Assembly (NCBI GenBank): GCA_903873045.1
Contig: CAIQND010000165.1
Location: 1 to 8,341 of the forward strand
From: an uncultured Methylococcaceae bacterium
Lineage (GTDB): Bacteria; Pseudomonadota; Gammaproteobacteria; Methylococcales; Methylomonadaceae
Reading direction: 5' to 3'
Length of the DNA: 8,341 nucleotides
Positions within the stretch are counted from its first letter, which is position 1, and every line of letters starts with the position of its first letter. Below are positions 4,694 through 8,341 of the stretch, piece by piece. A program made the translations under genes and the position numbers. Under the pieces are notes generated by a model that did not search any database, was not told where the DNA came from, and was given only the letters and a program-made list of their open reading frames with translations.

Positions 4694-6045
4694 TACTTAA
4701 CTCCCTTTTTTTCAGCCGTTGAATTGATGGTTTGTGGTTCCAGATAAGCAATACTTAAATGATTGTCAATCAAATATTTTTTCGCCACATCACGCACTTG
4801 TTCAGCGGTTACCTGATTGATTTTAGAAACATATTCATCCGCCTTTTGCCAACCTAAGCCCACGGTTTCCAGCGTGCCTATTTCCATGGCCTGATAAAAA
4901 TTGGAATCCTTCTGGTAAATATCACTGGCTAAAACCTGCGCTTTGATACGTTGTAATTCTTCCGTGCTGATCAAGTTTTGTTGAAGTTTTTTTATTTCAT
5001 CTTTTAACGCAACTTCCAGTTGATCAACTGTTTTACCTTCAGCCGGTGTCGCTTCCAGTTCAAATAAATCGGACATTCTTGATGTCAAGCCATAGCCGGC
5101 ACCCGCAGAAACCGCTATTTGTTTGCCGCGTACCAATGCGGAAGATAAGCGGGCGCTACTACCGCCATCCAATACGCCAGCCAATACTTCCAGCGCGTAG
5201 GCTTCCCATTCATTTTCCGCTGTTTTTAATACCGGCACCTTATATCCCATTACCAATGAGGGCAGTTTTGCAGGCACCTTGACGGTCATTTTACGAACCC
5301 CCAGTTGTTCGATTTCAGTTTGTGGTTTTAATGGTTTGATGTCACTGGGTTTAAGGGCACTAAAATATTTTTCTGCCAGATCAAAAACCGCTTGGGGTTG
5401 GACATCACCCACCACTACCAAAGTCGCGTTATTGGGTGCATACCAACGTTGATACCAGGCTTGCAAATCTTCAACCGTGTAATTTGCAATATCCGCAGGC
5501 CAGCCAATAACCGGATGTTTATAAGGGCTATTAGAATAAGCCATGGTCATAAACTGTTCCTGCATTTTCGCTTGTGGATTATCATCCGTCCGCATTCGGC
5601 GTTCTTCGGTCACTACTTGCAGTTCTTTTTTTAATTCTTCGGGTAGTAGATGCAGATTACGCATTCTATCCGCTTCCAGTTCAAAACTGACTGCCAGCCT
5701 TGATGCCTCCATGGTTTGAAAATAAGCGGTGTAATCCTGGCCGGTAAAAGCGTTTTCATCACCGCCATTTTCGGAAATAATACGCGAAAATTCGCCGGCC
5801 GGATGCTTGTCCGTACCCTTAAACATCATGTGTTCCAGCATGTGTGATACCCCGGTAATGCCACCAGGTTCGTAACTGGAGCCCACTTTGTACCAGACTT
5901 GAGATACGGCAACAGGTGAGCGATGATCTTCCTTTACCAGCACTTTTAGACCATTGACCAAGGTATGTTCAAATACTTTGGTTTCTGCACTACTGGTAAA
6001 CACGGGCAGACACATTAAAACTGTATACAATAATCGTTTATTCAT
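4693..6045 (-). CDS. Periplasmic M16-family zinc peptidase (catalytic subunit)
   Basis: This 450-residue M16B-type peptidase is predicted to cut peptides in the periplasm with a zinc ion. The inverted zinc motif HMLEH is at residues 68-72, and the distal glutamates lie in the ELQVVTEERR segment: E141 and E147/E148, about 75 residues after the motif as expected. A signal peptide is visible: MNKRLLYTVLMCLPVFTSSA followed by ETK, with a likely cut after A20. The central and C-terminal M16 domains are complete (RWYAPNNATLVVVGD at about 207-221, LDGGSSARLSSALVRGK further on). The open frame extends upstream to a TTG at 6072, but the ATG at 6045 has a strong GAGGGAG site (6048-6054) at good spacing and begins directly at the signal peptide, so I start there. 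Its stop overlaps the next M16 gene by one base. It is first in an operon with that gene and rsmD, and divergent from cyoE. Confidence 0.93.
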   Translation of the reverse strand: MNKRLLYTVLMCLPVFTSSAETKVFEHTLVNGLKVLVKEDHRSPVAVSQVWYKVGSSYEPGGITGVSHMLEHMMFKGTDKHPAGEFSRIISENGGDENAFTGQDYTAYFQTMEASRLAVSFELEADRMRNLHLLPEELKKELQVVTEERRMRTDDNPQAKMQEQFMTMAYSNSPYKHPVIGWPADIANYTVEDLQAWYQRWYAPNNATLVVVGDVQPQAVFDLAEKYFSALKPSDIKPLKPQTEIEQLGVRKMTVKVPAKLPSLVMGYKVPVLKTAENEWEAYALEVLAGVLDGGSSARLSSALVRGKQIAVSAGAGYGLTSRMSDLFELEATPAEGKTVDQLEVALKDEIKKLQQNLISTEELQRIKAQVLASDIYQKDSNFYQAMEIGTLETVGLGWQKADEYVSKINQVTAEQVRDVAKKYLIDNHLSIAYLEPQTINSTAEKKGVK

Positions 6046-6148
6046 AACTCCCTCTTTAAAATATGATTGCAAGCGCGTCGGACTATTTCAATAATCAATA
6101 GTTCACGGTATTCTATACAATAAATTACAAGTTGGAACTTATTAAATA
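6046..6148. promoter_or_regulatory. Divergent intergenic region between the M16 operon and cyoE
   Basis: These 103 bases must hold the promoters for both the leftward M16-M16-rsmD operon and the rightward cyoE-trpD2 pair. GAGGGAG (6048-6054, minus) is a strong ribosome site that fixes the M16 start at 6045. For cyoE, TATACAAT (6114-6121) is a possible -10 element, but I see no good -35 at the right distance. The ribosome site for cyoE is poor (GGA at 6134-6136, 12 bases from the ATG). No clear operator palindrome is visible. Confidence 0.45.
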
Positions 6149-7036
6149 ATGCCTAGCAAATCCTCAGTGCTTTCATGGAAAAACTACTACACACTCTGTA
6201 AACCCAATGTGGTTGCAGAAATGCTTTTTACCGCTGTTGTCGGTATGTTATTGGCGGTGCCCGGAATGCCCGCTCTACAACCTTTTATTTTCGGTACGAT
6301 AGGTATTGCCCTGGCGGCTTCCTCCGCTGCGGCCGTTAATCATTTTATTGACCGGAAAGCGGATGCACTGATGGCCCGCACCGAAAAACGCCCGTTACCT
6401 TCAGGTGAACTGACAACGACCAATGTAGTTACTTTTGCGGTGGTGTTGGGTGTGGGTTCCATGCTTATTTTAGTATTATTGGTCAATACCTTAACGGCTA
6501 TTTTGACGTTTCTGTCGTTATTTGGTTACGCTATTATTTATACGCTTTATCTTAAAAGAGCAACGCCCCAAAATATTGTTATCGGTGGTATTTTTGGCGC
6601 GACACCACCACTACTCGGTTGGTGCGCGATGACAGGCGAAGTACATCCTTTTGGCTTGCTGCTGGCCTTAATTATTTTCGTTTGGACACCTCCTCATTTC
6701 TGGGCATTAGCTATCGCCCGGCGCGAAGAATACGCCAAAGTCAACATTCCCATGTTACCGGTTACCCACGGGGTTGAATTTACCCGCCTGCAAATATTGC
6801 TCTATACCATTTTGTTGCTGTGTGTGACATTGCTGCCTTATTTAACCCGGATGAGTGGTTTAATTTATTTGGTATCGACAGTGCTGTTGGATTTTGTTTT
6901 TATTTTTTACGCCGTGTTGATGATGCGCAATAAAGATAACAAAACCGCCATGAAAACATTTGTTTACTCCATCGTTTATATAACGCTTCTGTTTGCAGCG
7001 TTGTTAATTGATCATTATTTTCGGTTTACTTTATGA
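6149..7036 (+). CDS. cyoE: Protohaem IX farnesyltransferase (haem O synthase)
   Basis: CyoE (also called CtaB) attaches a farnesyl group to haem B, making haem O for haem-copper terminal oxidases or for onward conversion to haem A. It is an inner-membrane UbiA-family prenyltransferase. This copy has 295 residues and about nine membrane segments (roughly 22-39, 46-67, 93-112, 115-134, 141-160, 166-187, 213-230, 237-257, 270-287). The polyprenyl-diphosphate/Mg site reads NHFIDRKADALMARTEKRPL, with N64, D68 and D72. The second conserved loop reads YTLYLKRATPQNIVIGG (131-147), and TPPHFWALAIARREEYAKVNIPMLPV (180-205) is typical of the family. Oxidase and haem A synthase genes are not in the window, so the gene is unlinked to the usual cox/cyo cluster here. 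Its stop codon overlaps the next gene's start (ATGA), so the two are co-translated. Confidence 0.96.
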   Translation: MPSKSSVLSWKNYYTLCKPNVVAEMLFTAVVGMLLAVPGMPALQPFIFGTIGIALAASSAAAVNHFIDRKADALMARTEKRPLPSGELTTTNVVTFAVVLGVGSMLILVLLVNTLTAILTFLSLFGYAIIYTLYLKRATPQNIVIGGIFGATPPLLGWCAMTGEVHPFGLLLALIIFVWTPPHFWALAIARREEYAKVNIPMLPVTHGVEFTRLQILLYTILLLCVTLLPYLTRMSGLIYLVSTVLLDFVFIFYAVLMMRNKDNKTAMKTFVYSIVYITLLFAALLIDHYFRFTL

Positions 7037-8058
7037 GCCTTACTCATCACGAACAAACTCCACATCCTGAGCATCCCTTCGCACAGTACATTCGCATACT
7101 GGGTAAAGGCAAAAAAGGCTCAAGACCTCTTACCCAGGATGAAGCCTATCAGTCCATGAAAATGATTCTGGCAGATGAAGTGCTGCCTGTGCAGTTGGGC
7201 GCTTTTTTAATGTTAATGCGCGTTAAGGAAGAAACTCCAGAAGAACTGGCCGGTTTTGTGTTGGCGGCCCGAGAGTCCTGCAAGCTGGCAAACGATACAG
7301 CGATAGTTAATCTGGATTGGTCCTCTTATGCCGGTAAACGTCGCCATTTACCCTGGTTTTTGTTGTCAGCTCTGTTGCTGGCAGAAAATGGCACCCATGT
7401 TTTTATGCACGGTGCCAGCGGCCCCAGTTCAGACCGGCTTTATACGCAAGATATGTTGAAATATCTGGGATTGGAATGCTCCAGCTCAATTGAGCAAACC
7501 CGGCAACAACTTAAGCAACAGCATTTCAGTTATTTGTCGTTGGAACATATTTGTCCAAAATTGCATGAGATTATAGAGCTGCGTCCTTTGCTGGGTTTAC
7601 GTTCACCGGTGCATACGCTGGTGCGTCTGTTAAATCCGTTTAATGCACAATACAGTATTCAGGGGATATTTCATCCAGGTTATCGCCCGGTACATCAACA
7701 AGCAGCAGCTTTATTGCGCCAGCCTCATGCGGCCGTGTTAAAAGGTGAAGGCGGTGAAACCGAACGCAATCCTGATATGGATTGCCTGGTGCAAAGCGTC
7801 CATAACGGTGAGTTATTGGATGAAAATTGGCCTGCTTTATTTGCCCGCCGCCACGTCAAATCTGAAGAACTTGACCCAAAGCAACTGCCTTTAATTTGGC
7901 AGGGTAGTATTAACGACGAATTTGCCGAAAACTCCATTATTGGTACGGCAGCGATTGCGCTTAAATTATTGGGCAAAGCAAACACTCAACAAGAAGCACA
8001 TCAATTAGCGACTGGTTACTGGACAAATAGAGATAAGCAAAAGCACGCAGGATTTTGA
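7033..8058 (+). CDS. ybiB: TrpD2/YbiB-type protein (anthranilate phosphoribosyltransferase-like fold)
   Basis: This 341-residue protein has the class IV phosphoribosyltransferase fold shared by TrpD and thymidine phosphorylase, but it fits the TrpD2 (YbiB) branch. The helical N-terminal domain is at about 15-85 (LTQDEAYQSMKMILADEV, then VQLGAFLMLMRVKEETPEELAGF). The fold core includes THVFMHGASG (121-130), RPLLGLRSPVHTLVRLLNPF (184-203) and KGEGGETERNP (237-247). The GTGGD phosphate loop expected in a working TrpD is absent; the matching place reads DWSSYAGKRRHLPWF. Studies of E. coli YbiB describe nucleic-acid binding and no phosphoribosyltransferase activity, so a role in tryptophan synthesis is unlikely. 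The ATG overlaps the cyoE stop by four bases and lacks a clear ribosome site, which suggests coupled translation. Databases often name such proteins 'glycosyl transferase family protein'. The family is firm; the symbol is by similarity and less certain. Confidence 0.85.
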   Translation: MSLTHHEQTPHPEHPFAQYIRILGKGKKGSRPLTQDEAYQSMKMILADEVLPVQLGAFLMLMRVKEETPEELAGFVLAARESCKLANDTAIVNLDWSSYAGKRRHLPWFLLSALLLAENGTHVFMHGASGPSSDRLYTQDMLKYLGLECSSSIEQTRQQLKQQHFSYLSLEHICPKLHEIIELRPLLGLRSPVHTLVRLLNPFNAQYSIQGIFHPGYRPVHQQAAALLRQPHAAVLKGEGGETERNPDMDCLVQSVHNGELLDENWPALFARRHVKSEELDPKQLPLIWQGSINDEFAENSIIGTAAIALKLLGKANTQQEAHQLATGYWTNRDKQKHAGF

Positions 8059-8135
8059 TCCGGGCTTAAGTCTAAGGTAACGACTCAGCCGTTAAAAAAT
8101 AGAACAGTTAAAACACGGATAAGGGAGTTTTTATC

Positions 8136-8224
8136 AATGCCGTTAAGTTAAGCAGTCAAGGGGAGTAAAACTGCTTTAGCTGTGTTTTTACAGGCAATAG
8201 CTGGCTACCAACTTAACACGGGAC
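8136..8224. mobile_element. Degenerate MITE-type copy 3
   Basis: AATGCCGTTAAGTTAAG (8136-8152) is identical to the reverse complement of the right end of copy 2. The expected opposite end is not intact: the best candidate is around 8209-8224, where CAACTTAACAC then GGGAC keeps the TTAAGTT core in reverse complement. The interior is unlike copies 1 and 2. It lacks the CTCAGCC hairpin and has AAGCAGT (8150-8156) pairing with ACTGCTT (8170-8176). The left end is firm; the right border is a guess. Confidence 0.45.
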
Positions 8225-8257
8225 AGACCTGACAGGTTTTATAAACTTGTCAGGTCT
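8225..8257. repeat. 33-base hairpin repeat
   Basis: AGACCTGACAGGTTT (8225-8239) pairs with AAACTTGTCAGGTCT (8243-8257) over 15 positions, with one G-T wobble and a three-base TAT loop. The near-perfect palindrome and lack of a T-tract point to a REP-like dispersed repeat more than to a terminator. It could still act as an mRNA 3' stabiliser for the cyoE-trpD2 transcript, which has no other obvious terminator between 8059 and 8135. Confidence 0.7.
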
Positions 8258-8341
8258 AACTCCAGTATTTTATAGTGGCTAAAGTGGGTAGCCGACAGGA
8301 TCACCACGAACGGCTTAATTTTAAATTGTCCCGCCTTACGT

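Noticed and set aside
8289..8313. Segment GTAGCCGACAGGATCACCAC then GAACGG, resembling half of a common bacterial palindromic repeat
   Set aside because: Only one arm is present before the window ends and the resemblance is from memory, so I did not list it as a feature.

Overview
The window looks like a stretch of chromosome from a gammaproteobacterium of moderate GC content. The evidence is a YeeN-type member of the YebC/TACO1 family, an RsmD, a paired set of periplasmic M16 peptidases, a CyoE haem O synthase and a TrpD2/YbiB-type protein. A Uma2-family PD-(D/E)XK protein and many palindromic intergenic repeats recall Methylococcales-type methanotrophs, but that placement is an impression, not a demonstration. 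No rRNA, tRNA, CRISPR array, complete insertion sequence or phage gene is visible.

Layout. Bases 1-150 hold a nested palindromic repeat that runs into the 3' end of a small minus-strand gene (148-411), which encodes a secreted Ala/Lys/Glu-rich protein. A 335-base gap (412-746) holds a terminator-like hairpin on the plus strand (483-511) and a second palindrome (643-676). Next are a minus-strand Uma2-family gene (747-1337), a repeat-filled gap (1338-1653) and yeeN (1654-2370, minus). yeeN is bracketed by two directly repeated MITE-like elements (1490-1598 and 2552-2681) with 17-bp terminal inverted repeats. Beyond the second element lies a tightly packed minus-strand operon. It is transcribed from about 6045 down to 2713 in the order M16 peptidase with the zinc motif, M16 homologue without it, and rsmD. 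Its junctions are a one-base overlap (TAATG) and an 11-base overlap. The plus-strand pair cyoE (6149-7036) and a trpD2/ybiB-like gene (7033-8058) diverges from it and overlaps by four bases (ATGA). The final 283 bases carry no gene. They hold a third, degenerate copy of the MITE-type end and a 15-bp hairpin repeat.

How the genes work together. The two M16 proteins probably form a heteromeric zinc peptidase in the periplasm: one subunit carries HXXEH, the other only the Arg/Tyr-type substrate-binding loop. rsmD is co-transcribed but works on 16S rRNA in the cytoplasm, so the link is probably expression, not pathway. cyoE makes haem O for terminal oxidases. Its partner is a nucleic-acid-binding-type TrpD2 protein with no obvious haem role. 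I see no clear new multi-gene system. The most unusual content is in the repeats: yeeN bracketed by mobile-type elements, one element nested inside an older palindrome, and a palindromic repeat that has become part of the coding sequence at the N-terminus of the second M16 gene.
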